Assembly: GCA_963767565.1 (NCBI GenBank)
Contig: CAVYEG010000023.1
Coordinates: 1 to 64,000 of the forward strand
Reading direction: 5' to 3'
Source of the DNA: Palsa-504 sp963767565
GTDB lineage: Bacteria > Actinomycetota > Actinomycetes > Streptosporangiales > Streptosporangiaceae
DNA: 64,000 bases
A program made the translations under genes and the position numbers. Below are positions 33,907 to 42,114 of the stretch, one piece after another (position 1 is the stretch's first letter; every line of letters begins with the position of its first letter). The notes under the pieces are model-generated. The model ran no database searches and was not told where the DNA came from. It saw only the letters and a program-made list of their open reading frames with translations.

Positions 33907-34248
33907 GTGAGTCATGCCCACCAGGCTGACCCTGTGACCGGTAGACTAACGGACGTGAGCCAGCCGCTTGCCGAGCCAGCGCACCTGCCGCCCGCGACCG
34001 AGCGGCAGGTCCGCTCGCACGCCGCCGAGCTAGTCGAACTGGCTGCTCGGCATGGGATCACCGCCTTGGCCTTCGCCTCGCCTGGCCGCCTGCGAGGGCA
34101 CCTCGCGGATGACCGGGACCTATTCGACATGTTCGAGTTCCAGCGGGCGGCCGCGGACCTACTCGGCGCCGAGGTCACGGTCTACTCTGACGGGGCGCTG
34201 CGCAACCAACACGTCAGCCCCGACCTGGTCGCCGCCGCGCCGCTGTGA
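33907..34248 (+). CDS. Degenerate MNT (nucleotidyltransferase-like) antitoxin
   Basis: Up to 113 residues (GTG 33907; GTG 33955 is an alternative start). The C-terminal half, LFDMFEFQRAAADLLGAEVT VYSDGALRN, follows the second half of minimal nucleotidyltransferases of HEPN/MNT systems. The first half retains a strand (GITALAFASPGRLRG) but lacks the GS-x-A-x-G and D-x-D catalytic residues, apparently by loss of about 15 residues. Overlap with the HEPN gene (GTGA) supports a toxin-antitoxin pair. In active systems MNT adenylylates HEPN; this one likely cannot. Confidence 0.65.
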   Translation: MSHAHQADPVTGRLTDVSQPLAEPAHLPPATERQVRSHAAELVELAARHGITALAFASPGRLRGHLADDRDLFDMFEFQRAAADLLGAEVTVYSDGALRNQHVSPDLVAAAPL

Positions 34249-34631
34249 GCGACGTCCGCCCGGACCGTCACGCACTGCTGGAACTCGATGCCCTGCTCCG
34301 CGAACTCGCGGCGTTGCGTGATGACGGCGACGCTGCGCGGTTCGACCAGGATTCCCGCTACCGCTGGGTTCTGCACCGGCTGTGGATCGCCGTCGGCAAC
34401 GAGGCGCTCGCGTACACGGCCGCCGCCGGGCAGCCCGTACGTGCCGAGCGGACCTGGTCGAACCTTTACGACTTGCGGAACCACCTCGCCCACTCCAGAC
34501 TCCCGGATATCGACGAGGGACTCGTCAGGCGGTTCACCTGGTCCCGCCTCGGCTCGCCGCTAGCTCGATATGCCAGCAGCTTTCCGGCTATCCAGGGCAG
34601 GTCCGCCGTGCTGGACCGGTGGGGCCCGTAG
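34245..34631 (+). CDS. HEPN-domain RNase toxin (DUF86-like)
   Basis: A 128-residue helical protein. YRWVLHRLWIAVGNEALAYT is the central helix, and LYDLRNHLAHSRLPDIDEGL carries RNHLAH, the R-x4-H motif that defines the HEPN ribonuclease active site in DUF86/HepT toxins. It overlaps its MNT-like partner by 4 nt. HepT-type toxins cleave tRNA or mRNA until modified or bound by MNT. The frame is intact. Confidence 0.78.
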   Translation: MSDVRPDRHALLELDALLRELAALRDDGDAARFDQDSRYRWVLHRLWIAVGNEALAYTAAAGQPVRAERTWSNLYDLRNHLAHSRLPDIDEGLVRRFTWSRLGSPLARYASSFPAIQGRSAVLDRWGP

Positions 34632-34848
34632 CAGGCGTAATAGGCGATCTCGGCGGGGTCGCTAATGGGCGCCGGTGCTGGGAGGGCCCGCCGGACGTCC
34701 GGCCGACGGGCTGCGCTGCTGATCGCCGTCGGCACGCTGCACCGGGATGCGGGACCCGTACCGGCCCCCGGCAGACGGCGGTCGCGACTGGCTGCGACCG
34801 GAGAAACACCCAGCATCGACAGTTATTACGCTCATGCGCAACCGTTCG

Positions 34849-34891
34849 TTGACAGGCTGACACACTTCATGTCAGAGTAACTGACATGAAG
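34849..34891 (+). promoter_or_regulatory. Autoregulated leaderless promoter and operator of tetR
   Basis: CTTCATGTCAG (34865-34875) and CTGACATGAAG (34881-34891) form a perfect 11-bp inverted repeat with a 5-nt spacer; the right arm contains the ATG start codon of the TetR gene. TTGACA at 34849-34854 and CAGAGT at 34873-34878 are spaced 18 bp and end 7 nt before the ATG, fitting a leaderless transcript blocked by the repressor. Confidence 0.75.
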
Positions 34892-35491
34892 GCGAGAGGG
34901 ACCTACCATTCTCCACTGCGCGCGTCGCAGGCAGCGGCCACGCGCGAGCGGATCATAGAGGCCTGCGTGGCGCTGATGCACCAAGGCGCCGACCTGACCT
35001 ATGCCTCCGTCGCCGCCGAGGCCGACGTCCAGGAGCGGACGGTGTACCGGCACTTCCCGAAGAAGGAGGACCTCGAGGCCGCGCTGTGGGACTGGATCAT
35101 CCAGCACCTCACCTTTGCTGACTTCGCCGCCAGGAATGAGGAGCAGCTGGTCGCGGCGATGCGGGAATCCTTCGCCGGGTTCGACGCCGGCGCACCCCTC
35201 ATCCGGGCGATGCTCCATTCGCCACAGGGCCTGGATGTGCGCCGCCGCCAGCAGCCGATGCGACGCGCGATGTTCGAGGCCTGCATCGACAGCGCGATCC
35301 CCGGCATGCCGCCGCCTATGCGCGAACACGCCGCCGCGGTGCTGCAGGTCCTGTACTCAGCCGCGTCATGGGACCTGCTGCGGAGCTTCTGGGACATGAA
35401 CGCCACCGAGGCCGCCGACGCCATCGAACTAGGCATCCGCAGCCTGCTCAGCGGGCTGCGCCTGCACGCTCACCGTCAAACCACCAGTTAG
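34886..35491 (+). CDS. TetR/AcrR-family regulator
   Basis: A 201-residue regulator. The HTH is QAAATRERIIEACVALMHQG with LTYASVAAEADVQERTVYRH and FPKKEDLEAALWDWI. The C-terminal ligand domain is all-helical with no recognisable ligand class. There is no ribosome binding site, consistent with leaderless translation. The operator over its own start predicts tight autoregulation. The cupin gene follows 32 nt after the stop with its own AGGAGG, so both are probably in one operon and the cupin is a likely target. Confidence 0.92.
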   Translation: MKARGTYHSPLRASQAAATRERIIEACVALMHQGADLTYASVAAEADVQERTVYRHFPKKEDLEAALWDWIIQHLTFADFAARNEEQLVAAMRESFAGFDAGAPLIRAMLHSPQGLDVRRRQQPMRRAMFEACIDSAIPGMPPPMREHAAAVLQVLYSAASWDLLRSFWDMNATEAADAIELGIRSLLSGLRLHAHRQTTS

Positions 35492-35523
35492 CGCACGGCA
35501 TCTCACCGCATCAGGAGGGCACC

Positions 35524-36042
35524 ATGACACACAGCGCAACCACCGGCCGCCGCGCGGCCAAGACCTCAACCGGCGAGGGAGAGGCCTACTGGTTCTACGG
35601 CGACAGAGCCGTCCTGCGCTCACCCCAAGGCGCGCTTCCGGTCATCATCGAGCACCACGTCGGCCCTGGCGCGGCCGCGCCGCTCCACGTGCATCACGAC
35701 GTCGACGACAGCTTCTACCTGCTCAGCGGGCAACTAGCGATGCGCTGCGGCGACGACACCTTCGTCGCCAACCCCGGCGATTACGTCTCCCTGCCCAAGG
35801 GCGTGCCGCACGCGCTCAGCAACGTGGGCGCCGAGGAGGCGGTGCTGCTGCAGACACACGACGCAGACTCCTTTCTTACCTTTATCCGCCGCATCGGCAT
35901 TCCCTGTGATCAGCCGCAGCCAGATCCCGCATCGCTTAACTACGCGGCCATGAACAACGTGGCCGGCGAGACCGGGCAGCCGGTGCTCGGCCCGCCGATG
36001 CCGGAGGAGGAAGCACGGGCGATCATCGCTCGCGGCCGATGA
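35524..36042 (+). CDS. Cupin-domain protein (quercetinase-like)
   Basis: A 172-residue single cupin from ATG 35524 (AGGAGGGCACC upstream). Motif 1 is PLHVHHDVDDSFYLLSGQLA (H-x-H, E replaced by D in HDVDD), motif 2 is NPGDYVSLPKGVPHALSNVG with the C-terminal histidine. This pattern resembles quercetin-2,3-dioxygenase-like or sugar-binding cupins. Acts in the cytoplasm, probably as a metal-dependent dioxygenase or small-molecule binder; substrate unknown. Controlled with the TetR gene upstream. Confidence 0.85.
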   Translation: MTHSATTGRRAAKTSTGEGEAYWFYGDRAVLRSPQGALPVIIEHHVGPGAAAPLHVHHDVDDSFYLLSGQLAMRCGDDTFVANPGDYVSLPKGVPHALSNVGAEEAVLLQTHDADSFLTFIRRIGIPCDQPQPDPASLNYAAMNNVAGETGQPVLGPPMPEEEARAIIARGR

Positions 36043-36239
36043 GGACAACACACCCGAAGATGCGGCAATCGCCGTTTCCGCCAGCGTGCCCTGGCACGAT
36101 CGCGGCACGGCGTCCCCAGCCTCTGGCCGCGCAGGCCTGATGCCGGGTGACAGGCCTGCCCAAGCCGATGCAGGGTCATTTAGGTGATGAGACGCAGAGG
36201 TCTACCCAGCGCGGCAGTGCCCGCGGCCGGGGTCTCGCA

Positions 36240-36716
36240 CCTTTAGTGTCACCCGACGCTGTAGACACCCGCCCTCGTGGGCACCCGGACTGGCACGGCG
36301 CGGCGCTGGCATGGGAGTGGCTCGGCTGGCCCTGCGAGGCCGCTCTGCCCTGCAGGGATAGCGCGGAGGAGCGGCGGCTGCGCGAGGCGGTGAAGATCTT
36401 CACCGGCCTGGGCGCCTTGGCCGCGGCCCGGATCACCGGGCAGAAGATGCGCCAGCTGAGCATCCGGCCGGTCTCGGCCGGGCCGCGGATCGCGGCGCGG
36501 GCCCATCGGGTGGGCCTGACCCGGCGTGAGCGGGAGGTACTCGACCTGATCTGCGCCGGCCGCACTAACGCCCAGATCGCCGCCGAGCTGTTCATCTCCG
36601 CCAAGACCGCAGGCCATCACGTCTCGGCCGTGCTGGCGAAGCTGGACGCCCCCACTCGTGATGTGGCCGTCTCACCCGCTGCCCGGCTGGGCCTGGCCGG
36701 CGCCGCGGAACAATAG
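36240..36716 (+). pseudogene. LuxR/AAA regulator, 3' remnant with HTH
   Basis: DWHGAALAWEWLGWPCEAAL, EERRLREAVKIFTGLGALAA and LTRREREVLDLICAGRTNAQ with IAAELFISAKTAGHHVSAVL correspond to the last 150 residues of the roughly 950-residue LuxR regulators with an N-terminal AAA NTPase. Nothing upstream continues the protein. Residues after KLDAP differ from the usual ending. The HTH could still fold, but without its sensor part it is likely a remnant. Confidence 0.75.
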
Positions 36717-36817
36717 GGAACGCCGCCGGGAAACTGGGTGACGATTCCCGATCCGGGACGCGGGCTGCGGCCATACGGTCGCCTTGAACTCATTCACGAG
36801 CGACAAGGGAGACCGTC

Positions 36818-37102
36818 ATGAACCCCGTCCGTCGCATCCGCCGTATCGCCGCCGGCCTGGCCGGCGCTGTCCTGGTGGCCACGCCCGCGTTCGCCACGGA
36901 GCCCTTTCCCGGGGACGGCGGGTACGTGGCGCCGGCCTCCCTCCCGGCCCAGATCACCTACCGCACCATCGTCGCGGGCGGGATGCCCGGCTGGCAGATC
37001 GTCCTGATCGCCGCCGGCGCCGCCCTGCTGGCGGCCACGGTGGCGGTCCTGGCCGGCCGGGCACGAGCCGCCCGCCGGCCAGCGGCCCCGACGGCGGCCT
37101 GA
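36818..37102 (+). CDS. Small membrane protein with signal peptide
   Basis: Ninety-four residues with AGGGAG upstream. N-terminal RIAAGLAGAVLVATPAFATE is a signal peptide with A-F-A cleavage site; a short extracellular part (PFPGDGGYVAPASLPAQITY) precedes a transmembrane helix (MPGWQIVLIAAGAALLAATV AVL) and basic tail. Type I topology. Similar small proteins are common in actinobacteria; function unknown. Confidence 0.65.
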   Translation: MNPVRRIRRIAAGLAGAVLVATPAFATEPFPGDGGYVAPASLPAQITYRTIVAGGMPGWQIVLIAAGAALLAATVAVLAGRARAARRPAAPTAA

Positions 37103-37239
37103 GCCATGCACGCAGATCACGCGGTGCCGCCGCCCGCCGGTCCTGGCCGGGCGGCACCGCTGCGGGCCGGGCCCGCCGGAAGGCCGGCACGGCTAGCGGC
37201 CGGCGCCGCTGCGCTGGCTGACCGGGCAACGGGGCCGGC

Positions 37240-37728
37240 ATGAGCGCGGGCACGCGCCCGGCCCGGGCCTGGTTGTCGTTCCGGCGGATCGTGGACGTCC
37301 CGTTCGGAACATGCGTGGCCGCCCTGGAAAGCGGGCAGCTCACCGGGCACGACGGCGGACGGCGCGCCGGCCAGGGCCTGGTGTACGGACCGGTCGAGCA
37401 CGACCGGGACTGCGGGACCTGCCGGGTCCAGGTCCACCTGGCCCGCGGGCCGCTGCGCCCGCCGCTGAAGATGCGGCTGCAGGCCGACCACTGGTCCTGC
37501 TCGCCCCCGCGGACCGCGCTGGAACTCATCCCCTGCGGGCACGTCCGGCCCAGCGCCGCCTACTTCCGGGCCGGCCACCTGCTGCTGGACTCGCTGGCCC
37601 GCTCGCTGGCACCGCCCGTGCCGGCGCAGCGCCCGGACCGCGCCGCCGCCCGCCAGCCACACGCGGACCAGGGCCGGCCCGGGCCGGTCCCGAGCCGGAC
37701 GGCACAGCATCAATCCACCGCAAGATAG
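37240..37728 (+). CDS. Conserved actinobacterial hypothetical protein
   Basis: A 162-residue protein: FRRIVDVPFGTCVAALESGQ, GLVYGPVEHDRDCGTCRVQV, HLARGPLRPPLKMRLQADHW and LIPCGHVRPSAAYFRAGHLL DSL. The pattern (a beta-rich core ending in a helix with a conserved phenylalanine-arginine-alanine-glycine-histidine) resembles a family of short actinobacterial proteins often near LuxR genes; no function is known to me. The proline/arginine-rich tail after residue 125 is likely disordered or frameshifted. Confidence 0.65.
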   Translation: MSAGTRPARAWLSFRRIVDVPFGTCVAALESGQLTGHDGGRRAGQGLVYGPVEHDRDCGTCRVQVHLARGPLRPPLKMRLQADHWSCSPPRTALELIPCGHVRPSAAYFRAGHLLLDSLARSLAPPVPAQRPDRAAARQPHADQGRPGPVPSRTAQHQSTAR

Positions 37729-37737
37729 GAACACGAC

Positions 37738-37872
37738 ATGGCACGATTCATGGACTTCCACCAGGACCTGAAGCTGCCCGCCGAGGCCATCGCGCAGATC
37801 GCCGACGACACCCGCAACGCCAGGCCGACCTGGTCCTCGCAGGATCGGCAGAGACTCCGGTGTCAAATGTGA
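37738..37872 (+). pseudogene. SCO4226/DUF4242-like small protein, truncated
   Basis: MARFMDFHQDLKLPAEAIAQ IADDTRNAR matches the beginning of small nickel-binding or DUF4242-type proteins, which are about 75-90 residues. After NAR the sequence leaves the family pattern and stops at 37872, so only the first 29 residues are preserved. Confidence 0.5.
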
Positions 37873-38916
37873 CTTCGCGGGTACGTTCATCAGGCACCTT
37901 TCCCCGGGTTCGTTGCCCTGCGGTCACAGTCACGCTTGATGCTGGAGGGGCGGGTACGTACACTCAGCGGGCCATCCCGGGCTCCGAGCCCAGCCGGGAC
38001 TGGTGTACCTTCCGGCCCCCGCCGCCCGTCCGAACTCTCTAGCCTGCACTCAGTTCTCGGTATCGGTCCGGTCTTTTACGACCAGAATTCCTCCGGAAGC
38101 GCCACCGGGGCCAGGCAGTGCGAGTCCGGCCCGGCGTGTCGTCCTCGTTCCGGGCGGCGGGCTGCGAGCCTGCGGGCTGCCGGAACGGCAGACCGGTTCG
38201 CGGTCTTCACGTGCACGCCCGCGCGTCTTGCTGCCGGGCGCTTCCCCGCATCAGCGAACGGCAGCCCGGGCCAGATCCTTGCATCCGGCCGACTGGCCGG
38301 GTACGCAAGCACCGGCGCCGAGCCTGCTGCCTTCCAGCCCCGGGCCACAGGACTGTCTCCCTGCTGTCTCTGTGCACAAACATGTGGATGACTTGTGCGC
38401 AACGGCACCGAGTCTGTGCATACGCAGTGGAAATGATGGGGATTCCGCTGCATGGCCATGCCATGACAGGGCCTTTTACCAGGCACAGCGCGAGTCGCAT
38501 CCTGTGCATGCAGAGAAAGCCAGAATTATCCACATGCCACGCTGCAATAGATAATAAATGAGCCGAACGTTTATCGGAAGTTTATCTCGTTGTAATCTGG
38601 TGTGGGAATCGTGAAAACACTGAACCCGGAGATGGCGAGCCCGGGTGCTTTTGAAAGGGGAGCACAAGCGCAATGGCGGCATACGCCTGCGGACACGCTA
38701 AGTCAGGCGCTCGCTGACGGCAGGTTGTCATGTCCAGCACCGGCCGATCACAGCGGCCCGGCCAGCTCGCAGTCGGCTGCGTCGCCGCGATCGGAGCCTA
38801 GGTCGCCTTGGACGTGCAGCAGCCGCCCAGTGTGTCATCCCGTTGCGTTGCTTGATCCCTGGGCAGGTTACCTGCAGCTGCGCGGCGCTCATCCCTGACT
38901 CAACGGGAGGGTTTAC
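37873..38916. other. Gene-free region, AT-richer on the right
   Basis: About 1.04 kb without a supported gene. The left half is GC-rich. From about 38370 to 38620 the composition drops, with several DnaA-box-like 9-mers and an AT-rich tract (AATAGATAATAAATG at 38546-38560, then GTTTATCGGAAGTTTATCTC). Confidence 0.5.
38371..38534. other. Cluster of DnaA-box-like sequences
   Basis: TTATCCACA at 38526-38534 is a perfect classical DnaA box. TGTGCACAA (38371), TGTGGATGA (38383), TTGTGCGCA (38393), TGTGCATAC (38415) and TGTGCATGC (38503) are near-matches on either strand. The AT-rich tract follows directly. Could be an origin fragment of a lost plasmid or a DnaA titration site. Confidence 0.4.
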
Positions 38917-39513
38917 ATGAAGATCAGGATCCGGCACCACGACGCCAGCATGCCTGAGGAAGACGGCTGGGCTCAGACGCGCGGCTGGCTCGGCGAGCTC
39001 CGCGACAATGACCATGCCAAGCCGCCTGGCGATGGCCACGCCGAACCGGACGGCACCGGTGATCCCTGGCCTGAAATCCTCGCTCAGGCCGATGCCCGCG
39101 CTGAGGTGTCTGGGGAGGCAGCCGTGATGCCGGCCGCAGTTATGACCACGTGCCTGGAGACGGGATCCGAACAGCTTGCGATCACTTCTAGTCCGGCGCC
39201 AGCGAAAACATTGACGGCCGTGCAGCGCAACCGCCCCCGGCCGTTGGAGGTAGCCGAGTGCTCCATGTGCGGCATCGCGCTTCCGCTGGGCCTGTTGGTC
39301 CCTGACGGCAGTCAGGCGTGCGCCGACATCCGCTGGTACTGCAAGGACGCCATGTCGTGCACGGAACGCTGGACAACGGCCCGTCCGCCGGAACGCGCGT
39401 ACATGCCGGCGGCTCCCGAAGATGCCTTCGCAGGTGCCGGGGAAGCGGTCCCTGATAGAGCGTGGGCGAAGCATCTGGACAGCATGTTCGAAGCGGCACA
39501 GTCCACCGTGTAA
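38917..39513 (+). CDS. Unrecognised protein with cysteine-rich segment
   Basis: A 198-residue protein with GGGAGGG upstream of the ATG. The N-terminal half is polar and acidic. Residues about 115-150 contain CSMCGIALPLGLLVPDGSQA followed by further cysteines (C-x2-C, then C, C and C), which could bind zinc. The C-terminus is an amphipathic helix (DRAWAKHLDSMFEAAQS). I do not recognise a family. It stands alone next to the DnaA-box-like cluster, so a role in an acquired replicon is possible but unsupported. Confidence 0.55.
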   Translation: MKIRIRHHDASMPEEDGWAQTRGWLGELRDNDHAKPPGDGHAEPDGTGDPWPEILAQADARAEVSGEAAVMPAAVMTTCLETGSEQLAITSSPAPAKTLTAVQRNRPRPLEVAECSMCGIALPLGLLVPDGSQACADIRWYCKDAMSCTERWTTARPPERAYMPAAPEDAFAGAGEAVPDRAWAKHLDSMFEAAQSTV

Positions 39514-40171
39514 CCGACCCGCAGCCAAAGCGCGGTGCGGATCGCAGGAACTCATATACCAACGCCGGGCCATGGGGGTTGTGCGGGATGCCGGATCAGC
39601 CCGATCGACATCTCTGCCGCGGTGTTTGTCACGGCCTGGGATCGCATCGTGCCGGCGGGCCGTTGTTAACGTCTGGTGCCTGGCCGAGGTCGTCAACGCC
39701 GTAATCCGAAAGGCTGCCCGCCCACAAGTCGTTCCGCATGACGCGGCACTGCGACTGACCAGAGAGAGAGAGCTTCCCATCGACCCTTGATGCTGGACCT
39801 GCAGCGGTCCGATTCGGGAGACCCACGACGTACGAGAAAAAGGCCAAGCTCGGCGCTCGCGGCACGCCTCCGGGCGAACACCGACACGACCACCAGCACC
39901 AACGTGGCCAGGCCAAGAAAGAGAGTCACCAGCAGCAAGCCGCTGAACCAGCCATGCCGCGGGAACACTCCCAGCGGGTTGGGGGGCGCTGCTCGGCTAC
40001 CGGCCCGGCGACGGCGAGCCGGTGGTCGCCGAGGTAGAGCGCTGCACGGTGGAGACATCGAGTGCGAGGCCGGCGGGCGCTCTTGAAGTCAGCCGACTAG
40101 GTCAGAGCTGTGCCTGCTGCGCTCACCGCGGGCGGCGTCGCGGGAGCCGGCGTAAAACGGTGAGACCTGGC
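39514..40171. other. Gene-poor stretch
   Basis: About 660 bp. A minus-strand frame (39693-40058) has one hydrophobic helix (WFSGLLLVTLFLGLATLVLV) but is otherwise low-complexity, so it is not called. Nothing else is supported. Confidence 0.35.
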
Positions 40172-41461
40172 TCAATGTGATCCGTCACGTGGATCGTCGC
40201 ATTGGGCAGCGCGTTGCAGCAGCACGGTGCGTTCCGGGATGTTCCTGGTCAAAGAGGCCGCGCGGCGGAACTCGCCGGCTGCCTGGCCGTAACGGCCGAG
40301 CCTGCTCAGCAGGTCGCCGCGGACGCTGAACAGGTGGTGGTAGCCGGCCAGCGCAGGTTCGGCGGCCAGGCCGTCGACGATCCGCAGGCCCGACTCGGGG
40401 CCGTCCGCCATGGCCACCGCGACCGCGCGGTTCAGTTCCACCACCGGGGACGGTGCGAGCGTGGCGAGAGCCTGGTAGAGCAGCGCTATCTGCGCCCAGT
40501 CCGTGTCCGCGGCGGTGCGGGCCCGGGCGTGGCAGGCCGCGATCGCCGCTTGCAGCAGGTACGGGCCCGGCGGGCCGCCGAGCTGCTCGGCCCGGAGCAG
40601 GGCGGTGAACCCGCGCCTGATCAGCAACTGGTCCCAGCGACCGCGGTTCTGCTCGGGCAGCGGGACCGGCAAGCCGGCCGGGCTGAGCCGGGCCGGGATC
40701 CGCGAGGCCTGGATCTCCATCAGCGCGACCAGGCCGTGCACCTCGGGTTCGGCTGGCATCAGCCCGGCGAGCACGCGGCCGAGGCGCAGCGCCTCGGTGC
40801 ACAGCGCGGGACGCATCCAGTCGTCCCCGGCCATCGCCGAGTAGCCCTCGTTGAACACCAGGTACAGCACTTCCAGGACCGAGGCCAGGCGGGCGGGCCG
40901 TTCGGCCGGCGGCGGCACCTCGAACCGGACCTGCCGGCTGGCCAGCGTCTGCTTGGCCCGAACGATCCGCTTGGCGATCGTCGGCTCGGCCGCGAGGAAC
41001 CCCCGGGCGATCTCCTCGGTGGTCAGGCCGCCGAGCAGCCGCAAGGTGAGCGCGATCCGGGCCTCGGTGGACAGCACCGGATGGCAGGAGATGAACATCA
41101 GCCGCAGCAGGTCGTCGTCGATCTTGCCCTCGTCCAGGACGTCATCGAACTCCGCCGGGGTGCCCTGCTGGGCGGTTTCCAGCTCGCGGCCGAGCAGGTT
41201 CAGCTTGCTGCCGAGCCGTTCATTGCGGCGGATCAGGTCGATGGCTCGGTGCCTGGCGGTGAGCATGAGCCACGCTCCGGGGTTGGCCGGGATGCCCTCG
41301 GCGGGCCACTGTTCGAGCGCGGCGACTAGGGCGTCCTGCGCCAGCTCTTCGGCTAGCCCGACGTCCCGGACCAGCCCGGCCAGGCCCGCGATGATCCGGG
41401 CCGACTCCAGCCGCCACACCGCCTCGATCGCGCGATGCGCCGCCCCGGTACCTGTGGTCAT
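40172..41461 (-). CDS. ECF42-type sigma factor (module A)
   Basis: A 429-residue ECF sigma factor. Region 2: WRLESARIIAGLAGLVRDVG, ELAQDALVAALEQWPAEGIP, PGAWLMLTARHRAIDLIRR. Region 4: LTLRLLGGLTTEEIARGFLA, EPTIAKRIVRAKQTLA. The last 200 residues form the TPR-like extension (LVFNEGYSAMAGDDWMRPAL, SPVVELNRAVAVAMADGPES) that defines ECF42 and is known to be needed for activity in Streptomyces. It has no anti-sigma factor; the co-transcribed DGPF/YciI protein overlaps its start by one base. Its likely targets are the surrounding reductase, hydrolase and DUF998 genes. Confidence 0.94.
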   Translation of the reverse strand: MTTGTGAAHRAIEAVWRLESARIIAGLAGLVRDVGLAEELAQDALVAALEQWPAEGIPANPGAWLMLTARHRAIDLIRRNERLGSKLNLLGRELETAQQGTPAEFDDVLDEGKIDDDLLRLMFISCHPVLSTEARIALTLRLLGGLTTEEIARGFLAAEPTIAKRIVRAKQTLASRQVRFEVPPPAERPARLASVLEVLYLVFNEGYSAMAGDDWMRPALCTEALRLGRVLAGLMPAEPEVHGLVALMEIQASRIPARLSPAGLPVPLPEQNRGRWDQLLIRRGFTALLRAEQLGGPPGPYLLQAAIAACHARARTAADTDWAQIALLYQALATLAPSPVVELNRAVAVAMADGPESGLRIVDGLAAEPALAGYHHLFSVRGDLLSRLGRYGQAAGEFRRAASLTRNIPERTVLLQRAAQCDDPRDGSH

Positions 41462-41787
41462 TAACCCTCGGGGCCGTACACCTGACGGATGTCACCCTCG
41501 CCGTCGCCGACCATCTTCCAGAACCGCCTGGCCAGCTCAAGCGCCTCGTCCCTGGACCGGACCTCGAGCAGCGCGAAGCTGACGATCTGCTCTTTGGACT
41601 CGGTGAACGGCCCGTCGGTCAGCGTGATGGTCCCGCCGGACGCCACGACGTGCGTGCCGCTGTCCAGGCCGCCGGTGGCCAGCAGCACCCCGGCCCGGGT
41701 CAGCTCCTCGACGAAGCGGCCCATCTCGGCGTAGAGCTGCTCATCCGGCGGGCGGCCCCCGCCGTTGACCGTCATCAAGAAACGCAC
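41461..41787 (-). CDS. YciI/DGPF-domain protein (module A)
   Basis: A 108-residue protein, GTG start with GAGGAGGGC upstream. MRFLMTVNGGGRPPDEQLYA, TITLTDGPFTESKEQIVSFA and LARRFWKMVGDGEGDIRQVY follow the YCII-related domain, with the DGPF motif (TDGPFTESKE) that gives the family its name. These proteins are the constant partners and targets of ECF42 sigma factors; an enzymatic role is suspected but not shown. Its stop codon and the sigma factor's ATG share one base. Confidence 0.93.
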   Translation of the reverse strand: MRFLMTVNGGGRPPDEQLYAEMGRFVEELTRAGVLLATGGLDSGTHVVASGGTITLTDGPFTESKEQIVSFALLEVRSRDEALELARRFWKMVGDGEGDIRQVYGPEG

Positions 41788-41907
41788 CTTCAGCCCTCCT
41801 CGGAGAAAGGTCCGCCGCCGTATTCATCTGGCCGGTCCCGTTCGGGGCGTCACCAGCGGACCGGACGACGGAGTAGGTCATGGCAGCCGCTCCCGAAGCA
41901 GACGCTC

Positions 41908-42108
41908 GTGAGGAAGAGCGTAGCGGAGCTGTTCATCTCGCTGGATGGCGTCATCGAGGACGCCGGGCCAGTGGATCGGGGCGCCGGCCATCGGCCGGGC
42001 CCGTTATCCAGCATGATCTCTTCGGGTGATGCGGCCCGGTGTCCTCGCGAGCACGCTTGGCATCTGGTTATCCTTCCGGTCTGCTCGCCAGCCCAGCCAG
42101 GGCTTTGA
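41908..42108 (+). pseudogene. RibD/DHFR-like reductase, 5' fragment
   Basis: GTG 41908 begins RKSVAELFISLDGVIEDAG, the usual first strand and loop of RibD-type reductases (SLDGV). The similarity stops after about 18 residues; the remaining frame is unrelated. On the opposite strand to the neighbouring intact copies, so a separate, truncated paralogue. Confidence 0.55.
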
Positions 42109-42114
42109 TCGCGG

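Noticed and set aside
39693..40058. Possible small membrane protein on the minus strand
   Set aside because: Only one hydrophobic stretch; flanks are low-complexity and there is no ribosome site.
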